Shown: positions 25,867 through 35,886, counted from the first letter of the stretch. The stretch is DNA of 64,000 bases from Kocuria rosea (GCF_023715525.1 NZ_JAMBOG010000018.1:1-64000), one strand, 5' to 3'. Notes: generated by a model from the letters alone, not told the origin. Numbers and translations are program-made.

Positions 25867-28419
25867 TCAGCCGCGCAGCACGGCCCCGTGGCGCTGCCCG
25901 GCCACGGCGACGGCCGCCTCGCGGGCCGCGGACGCCTCGTCGGCCGTCAGGGTGCGGTCCGGGGCGCGGAAGCGCAGCGCGAACGCCACCGACTTCTTCC
26001 CGTCCTCGATGCCGGGGCCCTGGTAGACGTCGAACACGTGCACGTCCTCGAGCAGCTCCCCGGCGCCGTCCTCCAGGGCCGTGCGCAGCGCCGCGGCGGG
26101 CACCGCGGCGTCGACGACGAGCGCGACGTCCTGCGTCGCGGCCGGGTAGCCGGAGAGGGCCCGCGCCTGCACCACGCCGGTCTCGGCGGCGGTGAGGGAG
26201 CTGAGGTTGAGCTCCATCGCCACGGTGCGGGCGGGCAGGTCCTGCGCGGCCACGAGCTTCGGGTGCAGCTCGCCGGCGTAGCCGATGGGCGTGCCGTCGG
26301 CCGTGGCGAGCACCGCGGTGCGGCCCGGGTGGAACGCCTGGTGCGCGCCCTGGCGCACCGACAGCTCGACGCCGAGGACCTCGGCGGCCAGCCGGGCCGC
26401 GTCGAGCGCGTCCTGCCAGTCGAAGGCCCGCGGGCTCACCCAGGGGGTCTCGGCCGCGTCCCGGCCGGCGAGCACCGCCGCCAGGTGGCGCGGCTGGGCG
26501 GGGATGCCGGCCTCCAGCTGGTCGAGCACCTCCGGGGACGGCCGGGCACCCAGCGGCGGCACCACCGGGGAGCCCAGCGGCTGCACCGGCCGGAAGACGC
26601 GCCCGATCTCGTACAGCGCGAGGTCACGGAAGCCGCGGGAGGTGTTGCGCCGCAGGACGTCGAGCAGGCCCGGCAGCAGCGAGACGCGCAGCAGGCCCTG
26701 GGCCTCGCTGATCGGGTTGGCCAGCTTCACGGACGGCACCGGCACGCCGGGCTCCGGGGCGCCCCAGAGCTCGTTGTCTGCGGAGGTGACGAACGGATAG
26801 GCGAGCACCTCGGTCAGCCCGGCGGCCGCGAGCGCGTCGGCCACGCGCTTGCGGGCCTGCTGCTCGGCGGTGAGGCCGCGGCCGGGAGGGGCCACGGGCA
26901 GCCGGGACGGGATCCGGTCGTAGCCGTCGAGGCGGGCGATCTCCTCGACGAGGTCCTCCTTGGCGACGAGGTCGGGGCGCCAGGTGGGCGGCACGACGCG
27001 CCAGCCGTCGTCGGTGGCGGTGACCTGCGCGCCGAGCTCCGCGAGGACCGGCACGACCTGCTCGGCGGTGTAGTCCACGCCCACGCGCCGGGCCGGGTAG
27101 TCCCAGGGCAGCTCGATCGGGGCGGGCTCCGTGGTGCGGTCCACGTCCGTGGTCTCGGTCCCCGCCGTGCCGCCGGCGAGCTCCACGAGCAGCTCGACGG
27201 CGCGCTGGGCGGCCGCCGGGGCGAGCTGCGGGTCCACGCCGCGCTCGAAGCGCTTGGACGCCTCCGAGGAGAGCCGGTGCCGCCGCGCGGTGCGGGCGAT
27301 CGAGACCTCGTCGAAGCGGGCGGCCTCCACGAGCACGTCCACGGTGCCGTCCGAGACCTCGGTGGTGGCCCCGCCCATGACGCCGGCCAGGCCGATCGGC
27401 CCGGAGCCGTCGGTGATGAGCAGGTCCTCGGGGTGCAGGGTGCGCTGCTTGCCGTCCAGCGTGGTCAGCGTCTCCCCCGGCGCCGCGCGCCGCACGCCGA
27501 GGCCGCCGCTCAGCGCGGCGAGGTCGTAGAAGTGCAGCGGCTGGCCGAGCTCGAGCATGACGTAGTTGGAGATGTCCACCGGCAGGGAGACCGAGCGGAT
27601 CCCGGCCAGGCGCAGGCGCGCCGCCATCCACGGGGGCGTCGGGGCGCCCGCGTCGATGCCGGTCACCGTGCGGGCGACGAAGCGGGTGCAGCCGGGGTTG
27701 CCGTGGATGGGGGCGGCGTCGTCGACCGCGACGGGGAACCCGTCCGCGGTGGCGGCGGGCACGCGGGCGGCCACGGCCCCGGCCGGGTCGGCGAAGGGCG
27801 CGTGCACGGCGTGGCAGTACTCGCGGGCGACGCCGCGGACCGAGAACGCGTAGCCGCGGTCGGGGGTCACGTTGATCTCGGCGGCCTCGTCGTAGAGCCC
27901 GAGCAGCTCCAGGGCGTCGGCGCCGATCTCCGGGTCCAGGCCCAGGCGCGAGAGCACCAGGATGCCGTCGTGGTCCTCGCCGATCCCGAGCTCGCGCACG
28001 GAGGCGATCATGCCCGCGGAGGTGTGGCCGTAGGTCTTGCGCGCCGAGATCGCGAAGTTCCCGGGCAGCACGGCGCCGGGCAGGGTCACGACGACCTTGT
28101 CCCCCACCTCGAAGTTGTGGGCGCCGCAGATGACGCCCTGCACGCCGGAGGGGTCGATGCCCTTGCCGGTCAGCGTCTGCTGCCGGCCCTCGGGGACCAC
28201 GCGCACGGTGCACCAGTTGACGGTCTTGCCGTTGGAGTGGGTCTCCGGCTCCTTGGACAGCACCTGGCCCACCACGACCGGGCCCTTGAGCTCGTCCGTG
28301 GGCCGGTGGACGGCCTCCTCCTCGAAGCCGACCTCGACGAGGGTGGCCAGCACGTCCTCGGCGGTCGCGCCGGCCGGGACGGGCGCGTGCTCGCGCAGCC
28401 ATGACAAAGGAACTCGCAT
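25867..28419 (-). CDS. pheT: Phenylalanyl-tRNA synthetase beta subunit
   Basis: Large subunit of the alpha2-beta2 enzyme, holding the tRNA-binding, B3/B4 editing and B5 domains. The N-terminus MRVPLSWLREH and the EMAP-like tRNA-binding region (about 40-150) are clear. The C-terminal ferredoxin-like anticodon-binding domain ends FALRFRAPDRTLTADEASAAR. The length is 850 residues, within the usual range. It starts 3 bases after the pheS stop. Confidence 0.97.
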   Translation of the reverse strand: MRVPLSWLREHAPVPAGATAEDVLATLVEVGFEEEAVHRPTDELKGPVVVGQVLSKEPETHSNGKTVNWCTVRVVPEGRQQTLTGKGIDPSGVQGVICGAHNFEVGDKVVVTLPGAVLPGNFAISARKTYGHTSAGMIASVRELGIGEDHDGILVLSRLGLDPEIGADALELLGLYDEAAEINVTPDRGYAFSVRGVAREYCHAVHAPFADPAGAVAARVPAATADGFPVAVDDAAPIHGNPGCTRFVARTVTGIDAGAPTPPWMAARLRLAGIRSVSLPVDISNYVMLELGQPLHFYDLAALSGGLGVRRAAPGETLTTLDGKQRTLHPEDLLITDGSGPIGLAGVMGGATTEVSDGTVDVLVEAARFDEVSIARTARRHRLSSEASKRFERGVDPQLAPAAAQRAVELLVELAGGTAGTETTDVDRTTEPAPIELPWDYPARRVGVDYTAEQVVPVLAELGAQVTATDDGWRVVPPTWRPDLVAKEDLVEEIARLDGYDRIPSRLPVAPPGRGLTAEQQARKRVADALAAAGLTEVLAYPFVTSADNELWGAPEPGVPVPSVKLANPISEAQGLLRVSLLPGLLDVLRRNTSRGFRDLALYEIGRVFRPVQPLGSPVVPPLGARPSPEVLDQLEAGIPAQPRHLAAVLAGRDAAETPWVSPRAFDWQDALDAARLAAEVLGVELSVRQGAHQAFHPGRTAVLATADGTPIGYAGELHPKLVAAQDLPARTVAMELNLSSLTAAETGVVQARALSGYPAATQDVALVVDAAVPAAALRTALEDGAGELLEDVHVFDVYQGPGIEDGKKSVAFALRFRAPDRTLTADEASAAREAAVAVAGQRHGAVLRG

Positions 28420-28422
28420 GTT

Positions 28423-29853
<1,431 letters not shown>

Positions 29854-30276
29854 ATGACTGCCGAACTCAGCCCCGGGCACCGGATGCGCGCGGTGTGGAA
29901 CATGGCGAACCTGTCGACGCCGCTGGGCCTGCTCGTCGCCGCCGCCACGGGCACGAAGCTGGTGCGCGGGCCCGACGGGCTGATCCTCGGCTTCGGCTAC
30001 CGGCCCCGGCTGCCGAAGGCCGGGGCGTTCACCGTGGGCAACGTGGTCCTGTTCCGCGCCGGGATGCACGACGTCGTGGCCCGTCCCCGGCTCGTGGCCC
30101 ACGAGGCGCGCCATGCTAGCCAGTACGCGCTGTGCCTCGGCCTGCCGTTCCTGCCGCTCTACGCCGCCGCCGCGGCGTGGTCCCTGCTGCGGACCGGGCA
30201 CCCGGCCCTGCGCAACGTCTTCGAGGTGCGGGCCGGCCTCGCCGACGGCGGCTACCGCGTCCCGGGTCCCCGCTGA
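29854..30276 (+). CDS. Small HEXXH-motif protein of unknown function
   Basis: 140 residues. The central motif HEARHASQYA (H-E-x-x-H) resembles the zinc site of DUF4157-like proteins. It is followed by a hydrophobic segment, PFLPLYAAAAAWSLL. No third zinc ligand can be assigned with certainty. It is probably leaderless, with TAGCCT six bases before the ATG. Its 3' end overlaps the convergent Nudix gene by 25 bases. The function is unknown. Confidence 0.75.
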   Translation: MTAELSPGHRMRAVWNMANLSTPLGLLVAAATGTKLVRGPDGLILGFGYRPRLPKAGAFTVGNVVLFRAGMHDVVARPRLVAHEARHASQYALCLGLPFLPLYAAAAAWSLLRTGHPALRNVFEVRAGLADGGYRVPGPR

Positions 30277-30755
30277 GCCCGAGCCTGCCCCCGGGACCGG
30301 GGTCGGTCCCGCAGCTGCTCCAGCAGCGCGCGCACGATCGGCAGGTCGGCCGGGATCCACGGCAGCGACAGCACGGCGCCGGGCTCCGCCAGCGGCAGCC
30401 AGCGCACGGCGAGGTGGTCCTCCCCCGCGACGGGGGCGGGCGCGCCGTCGGCCACCACGCCGGTCCACACCCGCATCGCCGCGGTGTCCTTGAGCGACCA
30501 GCCCTGCGCGTGCGGTCCCGGCACCTCGGCCAGCAGCTCCACCCGGGTGCCGAGCTCCTCGGCGCACTCCCGCACGAGGGCCTCCTCGCAGCTCTCGCGC
30601 GGCTCCTGCTTGCCGCCGGGAAACTCCCACAGCCCGCGCAGGGCCTCGGGATAGGCCCGCTGGGCGGCGAGGAAGGAGGTGGGCCGGCGGGCGTCGTCCA
30701 GCAGGGCGGCGCCGACCACCTGGGTGCGGTGGCCGGTGGGGAGGGAGGAGGTCAC
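30252..30755 (-). CDS. MutT-like Nudix hydrolase
   Basis: 167 residues from a GTG at 30755. The Nudix box GX5EX7REUXEEXGU is complete from GGKQEPRESCEEALVRECAE onward, and WEFPGGK is typical of MutT/CTP-pyrophosphohydrolase enzymes that clean oxidised nucleotides. The arginine-rich C-terminal tail (PRSRGQARAQRGPGTR) lies in the part that overlaps the convergent gene. The exact substrate cannot be read from the sequence. Confidence 0.85.
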   Translation of the reverse strand: MTSSLPTGHRTQVVGAALLDDARRPTSFLAAQRAYPEALRGLWEFPGGKQEPRESCEEALVRECAEELGTRVELLAEVPGPHAQGWSLKDTAAMRVWTGVVADGAPAPVAGEDHLAVRWLPLAEPGAVLSLPWIPADLPIVRALLEQLRDRPRSRGQARAQRGPGTR

Positions 30756-30853
30756 CGGACCAGTCTGCCAGCCCCGCGGCCACGGGGAGCGTGCGCGGAA
30801 CCGCCGGTCCGCCGGAGTGCTGCATCCCGGCCTCTTGCACATACCCTGTAACC

Positions 30854-30916
30854 ATGCTGATCATCACCGCAGCTCCGCCCACCCGCACCACGATCGACCT
30901 GGAGGCCCTCCGATGA
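30854..30916 (+). CDS. Putative leaderless upstream ORF before the DUF808 gene
   Basis: A 20-codon reading frame starts six bases after TACCCT (30842-30847), a good actinobacterial -10, so its ATG would be the first base of the mRNA. Its TGA (30914-30916) overlaps the DUF808 ATG (30913-30915) as ATGA. It contains the GGAGG that serves the downstream start. This geometry suggests that translation of the short frame feeds the next gene. It has no known homologue that I can name. Confidence 0.4.
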   Translation: MLIITAAPPTRTTIDLEALR

Positions 30917-31989
30917 GCGGTGGACTGATGGCCCTGCTGGACGACGTCGCCGCCCTGGCCCGCGTCACCGCCGCCTCCGTGGACGACATCGGCGCGGCCG
31001 CCGGACGGGCGAGCATGAAGGCCGCGGGCGTCGTCGTGGACGACACCGCCGTGACCCCCCAGTACGTCGACGGCATCTCCCCGGCGCGCGAGCTGCCCAT
31101 CATCTGGCGCATCACCAAGGGCTCGCTGCGCAACAAGCTGCTGTTCATCCTGCCGGTGGCGCTGCTGCTGAGCCAGTTCGCGCCGTGGCTGCTGACCCCG
31201 ATCCTCATGCTCGGCGGCAGCTACCTCTGCTTCGAGGGCGCCGAGAAGATCTGGGGCAAGCTCTCCGGCCACGGGGCCGGGGAGAAGACCCCGGTGGTCG
31301 AGAAGAGCCGGGAGGCCGAGGACACGATGGTCGGCGGCGCGGTGCGCACCGACCTCATCCTCTCGGCCGAGATCATGGTGATCTCCCTCAACGAGGTGGC
31401 CGACGAACCGCTGCTCGCGCGCGCGGCCATCCTGGTGGTGGTGGCCCTCGGCATCACCGCCCTGGTCTACGGCGTGGTGGCGCTGATCATCCGGATGGAC
31501 GACTTCGGCCTGCACCTGGCCGAGCGGAGGTCCCCGGCCGCCCAGAGGATCGGCCGCGGCATGGTCAAGGGGATGCCCAAGCTGCTGACCGTCATCTCGG
31601 TCGTGGGCACCGCCGCCATGCTGTGGGTGGGCGGGCACATCATCCTCGTCGGGATCGACGAGCTGGGCTGGCACGCCCCGTACGAGGCCGTGCACCACGT
31701 CGAGACCCTCGTGCACGGGGCCGTCCACGGCGGCCTCGGCGCGGCGCTGGCCTGGCTCACGAACACCTTTTTCTCCGCGGTGCTGGGACTGGCCTGGGGC
31801 GCGGTCCTGGTGCTGGTGTGGGAGCTGCTGCCCTTCGGCAAGGGCCGGCACGGGGACCACCACGCCGAGCAGGAGGCCTCCGGCGAGCACCACGGGAAGC
31901 ACTCCGCGGCGGCACCCGCGGCCCAGGACGGCAGTGCCCCGGGCGACGCCGCGCCCCCGGCCGACGGAGGATCCACCGCGGCCCGCTGA
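30913..31989 (+). CDS. DUF808 family membrane protein
   Basis: 358 residues, inner-membrane protein of the YedI type. The N-terminal conserved block MALLDDVAALARVTAASVDD precedes hydrophobic segments. The first is FILPVALLLSQFAPWLLTPILM; others lie around 175-200, 225-245 and 290-315. The C-terminal tail is rich in histidine, alanine and glutamate (HGDHHAEQEASGEHHGKHS), which might bind metal. GGAGG is seven bases before the ATG. The function is unknown. Confidence 0.88.
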   Translation: MSGGLMALLDDVAALARVTAASVDDIGAAAGRASMKAAGVVVDDTAVTPQYVDGISPARELPIIWRITKGSLRNKLLFILPVALLLSQFAPWLLTPILMLGGSYLCFEGAEKIWGKLSGHGAGEKTPVVEKSREAEDTMVGGAVRTDLILSAEIMVISLNEVADEPLLARAAILVVVALGITALVYGVVALIIRMDDFGLHLAERRSPAAQRIGRGMVKGMPKLLTVISVVGTAAMLWVGGHIILVGIDELGWHAPYEAVHHVETLVHGAVHGGLGAALAWLTNTFFSAVLGLAWGAVLVLVWELLPFGKGRHGDHHAEQEASGEHHGKHSAAAPAAQDGSAPGDAAPPADGGSTAAR

Positions 31990-32006
31990 CGGCCGGGCGC
32001 AGGAAC

Positions 32007-32040
32007 CGACGGCGCAGCCCCCCGCGGGGCTGCGCCGTCG
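32007..32040. terminator. Bidirectional terminator, DUF808 / rRNA methyltransferase
   Basis: A perfect 15-bp stem (32007-32021 with 32026-32040) and a 4-base loop lie between two convergent genes. Confidence 0.8.
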
Positions 32041-32054
32041 CCGCGTCTGCGGCG

Positions 32055-32963
32055 TCAGGCGGGCCGGGCACCGCGGCGTTGCGCGCGGGCCGAGGCGTAG
32101 AGGCACACGGTGGCGGCGGTGCCCACGTTGAGGGACTCGGCGCGCCCGTGCACCGGCACGGCCACGCGGTGGTCGGCCAGGGCCTTCTCCTGCTCGGACA
32201 GGCCCTGCGCCTCGTTGCCGAACAGCCACACGGTGGGCCGGGCGAGGTCGTAGCCGGCGTCGAGGACGTCCAGCCCGGCGGCACGGGCCGCGGAGGCGTC
32301 CTGGAGCCGGTCCAGGTCCACGTCGCCGTGCCCGTCGGCGGCCAGCACGCCGCACCCGGCCGCGCGCGCGGTGTCGAGCAGCGCGGGCAGGTCGGCGCCC
32401 ACGGCCACCGGCAGGTGGAAGAGCGAGCCGGCCGTGGAGCGCACGGTCTTGGGGTTGTAGACGTCGACGCTGCCGGCGGTGAGCACCAGGGCGTCGGCCC
32501 CGGCGGCGTCGGCGGCGCGCAGGACCGTCCCTGCGTTGCCGGGGTCCTGGACGCGGGCCAGGACCGCGACGAGCCGGGGGCGCGCCGCGAGGACCGTCTC
32601 CGCGGGCACGTGCAGGGTCCGGCACACCGCGACGACGCCCTGCGGGGTCACGGCGTCGCTCATCGCCGCGAGCACGTCGCGGGTGACGAGGCGCGCGAAC
32701 ACGGACCGGTCCTCGGCGACGCGCTCGAGCAGCCCGGCGATGTCCGGGTGGCGGGTCAGCGCGTCCTCGGTGACGTAGACGGCGTCCACGCACGGGGACT
32801 CGAGGTGGCGGGCCAGGGCCTCGCGGGCGTTCTGCGGCCCCTCGGCGAGGAACAGCCCGCGCTTGGAACGAGCGGAGCGCCCGGCCAGTCCCGCGACGTC
32901 CTTCACCCGATCGGCTCGGGGGTTGGACATCGGCTGGGCGGCCAGGCGCTCCGTGAGGTTCAC
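32055..32963 (-). CDS. TrmH/SpoU-family RNA 2'-O-methyltransferase
   Basis: Knotted (SPOUT) methyltransferase of 302 residues. Motif 1 is VQDPGNAGTVLRAADAAG, motif 2 is LFGNEAQGLS and motif 3 is LNVGTAATVCLY. The N-terminal region (35-110) fits the substrate-binding domain. The RNA target, rRNA or tRNA, cannot be told. The start is taken as GTG at 32963, 14 bases after rplT; an ATG at 32930 is an alternative. In many actinobacteria this gene follows rplT, as here. Confidence 0.9.
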   Translation of the reverse strand: MNLTERLAAQPMSNPRADRVKDVAGLAGRSARSKRGLFLAEGPQNAREALARHLESPCVDAVYVTEDALTRHPDIAGLLERVAEDRSVFARLVTRDVLAAMSDAVTPQGVVAVCRTLHVPAETVLAARPRLVAVLARVQDPGNAGTVLRAADAAGADALVLTAGSVDVYNPKTVRSTAGSLFHLPVAVGADLPALLDTARAAGCGVLAADGHGDVDLDRLQDASAARAAGLDVLDAGYDLARPTVWLFGNEAQGLSEQEKALADHRVAVPVHGRAESLNVGTAATVCLYASARAQRRGARPA

Positions 32964-32977
32964 TGCGGCGGCAGTGC

Positions 32978-33367
32978 TCAGGCGGCGGCTTCGCGCGGCG
33001 CGGAGGTGTCCTCCGGCAGCGCGTTCTTGGCGACCTCGACCAGGGCGACGAACGCGGCCTGGTCGTTGACCGCCAGCTCGGCGAGCATGCGGCGGTCGAC
33101 CTCGACCTCGGCGGCCTTCAGGCCCTGGATGAAGCGGTTATAGGTCAGGCCGTTGGCGCGGGCCGCGGCGTTGATCCGCTGGATCCACAGGCGGCGGAAG
33201 TCGCCCTTGCGCTTGCGGCGGTCGTTGTAGCTGTAGACGAACGAGTGGGTGACCTGCTCCTTCGCCTTGCGGTACAGGCGCGAGCGCTGGCCGCGGTAGC
33301 CGGAGGCCTGCTCGAGGATCTCCCGGCGCTTCTTGTGGGCGTTGACTGCCCGCTTCACACGTGCCAC
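32978..33367 (-). CDS. rplT: 50S ribosomal protein L20
   Basis: Early assembly protein of the large subunit. The start [20 protein letters not shown] and the [11 protein letters not shown]-type block are family hallmarks. The length is 129 residues, with an acidic/alanine tail. It begins with GTG preceded by GAAGGAG. Confidence 0.97.
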   Translation of the reverse strand: MARVKRAVNAHKKRREILEQASGYRGQRSRLYRKAKEQVTHSFVYSYNDRRKRKGDFRRLWIQRINAAARANGLTYNRFIQGLKAAEVEVDRRMLAELAVNDQAAFVALVEVAKNALPEDTSAPREAAA

Positions 33368-33459
33368 GTGTGTACTCCTTCACTTCGGTCCCGGCCGTCC
33401 GGCCGGGAGGTCACAACTGTGCGGGGCGGGGAGCGTCGCTCCCCGGGGGTGGGGTGGGC

Positions 33460-33654
33460 CTACTTGCCCAGCATCTTCTTGATGACCTTGGCCTCGCCCG
33501 GGGTCACGATCTGGTCGGAGGCCAGACGGCGGGTGAGACGCGAGGACTTGTGCTCCAGGTAGTGGCGGCGGTTGGCCTGCTGGCGCTTGACCTTGCCGGT
33601 ACCGGTGAGCTTGAAGCGCTTCTTGGCCCCGCTGTGGGTCTTCATCTTCGGCAT
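33460..33654 (-). CDS. rpmI: 50S ribosomal protein L35
   Basis: 64-residue basic protein beginning [17 protein letters not shown]. It lies between infC and rplT, the usual order. An AAGGAG-like site precedes the ATG at 33654. Confidence 0.96.
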   Translation of the reverse strand: MPKMKTHSGAKKRFKLTGTGKVKRQQANRRHYLEHKSSRLTRRLASDQIVTPGEAKVIKKMLGK

Positions 33655-33729
33655 GTGAGCCGTTCTCCTTACGAGTTGTCCGGCGGTGACCGCCGGAGGG
33701 CGCGACGAGGTCCGTCGCACCTCAACGGT

Positions 33730-33770
33730 GCCCCCGGGCACAGCCGGGGACCGGCTGCCCGCCCGGGGGC
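33730..33770 (-). other. Two-part hairpin between infC and rpmI
   Basis: An outer 10-bp stem (33730-33739 with 33761-33770) and an inner 7-bp stem (33741-33747 with 33751-33757) fold into one long hairpin in the infC-rpmI spacer. No T tract follows. It could be a processing or attenuation element for the ribosomal protein genes. Confidence 0.45.
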
Positions 33771-33802
33771 GTTGTCAGTTCTGCTGTCCGCGCGCGGCGG
33801 GC

Positions 33803-34723
33803 TCAGGCCCTGCCCGGACCCGGCCGGGGACCGGGTGTCGGACGCGCCGGCGTGGGCTTCGCGGGCCGCGGGGGCGCCGCCTGCTGCGGTGCCGCCGGCT
33901 GCTGCGGTGCCGGCGCGGGCTCGGGCTCGGGCGCCGCCTGCTCCGGTGCTGCCTGCTCCGGTGCTGCCTGCTCCACCGGCGCCTGATCCTCGGGGGCCGC
34001 CTGCGGCTCCGGGGCCTGCTCCGGCGCCGCCTGCTGCTCCGGCGCCTGGGCCTGGGCGGCCTGGGCGAGCAGCTCGGCCGGGAACGCGTCCCCGATCGTC
34101 TGCGTCACGGGCTCGGCCGAGGAGGTGTCGATCTTCTCCTGGGCCCTGCGCTCGTTCTCGGCCCGGGCCTCGTCGCGCTGCTTCTGGCGGCGCGCCTCGG
34201 CCTTGGCCTCGGCCTTGTTCTTCAGCGGACCCACGACCATCACCATGTTGCGCCCGTCCACCCGCGGGCTCGACTCCACGGCCCCGACCTCGGCGACGTC
34301 GTTCGCGAAGCGCTCGAGCAGGCGCACGCCCATCTCGGGACGCTGCTGCTCACGGCCGCGGAACTGGATCATGGCCTTGACCTTGTCACCGGCGACCAGG
34401 AACCGCTTGGCGTGGCCGACCTTGGTGTCGTAGTCGTGGGTGTCGATCTTCAGGCGGAAGCGGACCTCCTTGAGGACCGTGTTCGTCTGGTTCTTGCGGG
34501 CCTCGCGGGCCTTGACCGCGGCTTCGTACTTGTACTTGCCGAAGTCCATGAGCTTGGCCACCGGGGGCTTCGCGTTCGGTGCCACCTCGACCAGATCAAG
34601 ATCCGATTCGCGGGCCAGCCTGAGCGCGTCCTCGACGCGGACGATGCCGACCTGCTCGCCACCGGGACCGACGAGGCGGACTTCCGGGACGCGGATTCTG
34701 TCATTGATGCGTGGATCGCTGAT
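33803..34723 (-). CDS. infC: Translation initiation factor IF-3, starting at AUC
   Basis: IF-3 checks the start codon and initiator tRNA on the 30S subunit. The conserved N-terminus [20 protein letters not shown] begins at residue 5, and [19 protein letters not shown] follows. From the upstream in-frame stop to this region there is no ATG, GTG or TTG. ATC at 34721-34723 has AGGAG (34730-34734) six bases before it and is the best start. Rare start codons are known for infC and make IF-3 repress its own synthesis. The 306 residues include a long C-terminal extension (about 169-306) rich in alanine, proline, glutamine and glutamate, absent from E. coli IF-3 (180 residues). Confidence 0.93.
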   Translation of the reverse strand: MSDPRINDRIRVPEVRLVGPGGEQVGIVRVEDALRLARESDLDLVEVAPNAKPPVAKLMDFGKYKYEAAVKAREARKNQTNTVLKEVRFRLKIDTHDYDTKVGHAKRFLVAGDKVKAMIQFRGREQQRPEMGVRLLERFANDVAEVGAVESSPRVDGRNMVMVVGPLKNKAEAKAEARRQKQRDEARAENERRAQEKIDTSSAEPVTQTIGDAFPAELLAQAAQAQAPEQQAAPEQAPEPQAAPEDQAPVEQAAPEQAAPEQAAPEPEPAPAPQQPAAPQQAAPPRPAKPTPARPTPGPRPGPGRA

Positions 34724-35022
34724 GCCGTGCTCCTGCTCTTTCGCGTGCTCCCCGGCGGCTACCGGAAAGCGTCATGGTTCGGTTGCGCTCCGCAACGACA
34801 AAAGCCCCCGCTGCGGTCGGCAAGCGGAGGCTCATCGCTACGGCGTCCCGGAGGGGGCCGTGCTGCGTGACGGCACGCTGCGGAGAGCTGTCCCCGTGGC
34901 GGGCCGTCGTGCGGACGATGTCGTCGCGGACCCGGCGGCCGCCGACCGGTCCTGCGGGAGGACCGGGGTCGTGGCCGGCGCGGGTGGGAGTCTCCTCCAC
35001 TTGCACACTGCGACTCAGTCTA
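34724..35022 (-). promoter_or_regulatory. infC: infC leader with promoter
   Basis: About 290 bases of leader. A -10-like TAGACT lies at 35017-35022 on the minus strand with a weak -35. A terminator hairpin sits at 34800-34832, about 80 bases before the infC start. A 101-codon open frame runs 35006-34701 and overlaps the start of infC, and another shorter one (from GTG at 35008) ends just before the hairpin. Either could be a leader peptide or chance. The layout fits transcription attenuation. Confidence 0.6.
34800..34832 (-). terminator. Intrinsic terminator (attenuator) inside the infC leader
   Basis: On the minus strand AGCCTCCGCT (34823-34832) and AGCGGGGGCT (34803-34812) form a 10-bp stem with one G-U pair and a 10-base loop, followed by TTTT. 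This is the only hairpin in the window with a clear U run, and it lies in a leader between promoter and gene. Confidence 0.72.
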
Positions 35023-35075
35023 GCCCATAGGCGCCGTGTTGCGGAAACCCCGGCGTCCCCCGTGTCGGCCGCTCG

Positions 35076-35372
35076 TCAGTCGTCCTCGGTCGTGCGTATC
35101 CCCCGCCGGGCGGAGAGCAGCTCCAGCTCGGGACGGGCCGCCACGAAGCGCTCGACCTCGTCCAGGACGTCGACGAGGTGGGCGGCGTCCCCGGCCACCG
35201 CGGCGGCCCCCACGAGGGCCCGGCGGTGCAGGTCGAGGTGGCCGGCCTCCGCGGCGCTCACCGGGAAGCGGCGGCGCAGCTCGGCCACGAGCGGGCGCAC
35301 CAGGGACCGCTTGCCCTTGAGGGAGTGCACGTCCCCGAGCAGCACGTCGAACTCGATCCACCCGATCCACAC
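35076..35372 (-). CDS. DUF503 (YlxP-like) protein
   Basis: 98 residues from GTG at 35372, beginning VWIGWIEFDVLLGDVHSLKGKRSLV, the family hallmark. Members usually lie beside rbfA and infB; here the gene is next to infC, again near translation initiation. Ribosome-linked roles have been suggested for the family but not settled. GAGG precedes the start. Confidence 0.88.
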   Translation of the reverse strand: MWIGWIEFDVLLGDVHSLKGKRSLVRPLVAELRRRFPVSAAEAGHLDLHRRALVGAAAVAGDAAHLVDVLDEVERFVAARPELELLSARRGIRTTEDD

Positions 35373-35456
35373 GGTCCGGGACCTCCTCTCCGCCCGGCGC
35401 CGGGCCTCCCCTGCAGGATAGGCCGGGCCGTTCCGGCGGTGTGGCAGAGTTGGACC

Positions 35457-35864
35457 ATGACTTCCGAGAACACCTTCCGCTTCGACGACGCCGACCGCTC
35501 CGGCCAGGAGATCCCCCAGGAGACGGTGCAGGCCGTCGACGACCAGATGCGCGACATCGCGGAGGTCCCCGCCATCGAGGTCATCACCACGGCCGCCGTC
35601 CACCTGATGAGCGCCGCGGCGGTGAAGTGCGGTCTCGCCGCCGGGGAGGACGCCGAGGAGCTGAAGGACCTCGACGAGGCGCGCAAGCTGATCACGGCGC
35701 TCGCCGGATTCGTCACCGCCGCCGCCCCGGAGATCGGCTCGCAGCACGCCGCTCCCCTGCGCGACGGCCTGCGCACCCTCCAGCTCGCCTTCCGCGAGGC
35801 CTCGCCCTACCCGGACGCCCCCGGCAAGGGCCCGGGCGAGAAGTTCACCGGCCCGGTGAGCTGA
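35457..35864 (+). CDS. DUF1844 family protein
   Basis: 135-residue, mostly helical, acidic cytoplasmic protein. The central stretch IEVITTAAVHLMSAAAVKCGLAAGE and LDEARKLITALAGFVTAAAPEI is the conserved DUF1844 core. It usually lies near infC in actinobacteria, as here. The function is unknown. Confidence 0.85.
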   Translation: MTSENTFRFDDADRSGQEIPQETVQAVDDQMRDIAEVPAIEVITTAAVHLMSAAAVKCGLAAGEDAEELKDLDEARKLITALAGFVTAAAPEIGSQHAAPLRDGLRTLQLAFREASPYPDAPGKGPGEKFTGPVS

Positions 35865-35886
35865 CCCCGTCCTCGTCCCACCCCCC

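Noticed and set aside
34701-35006. 101-codon open frame overlapping the infC start
   Set aside because: No ribosome site at its GTG, arginine- and proline-rich, ends inside infC. Kept only as a remark on the leader.
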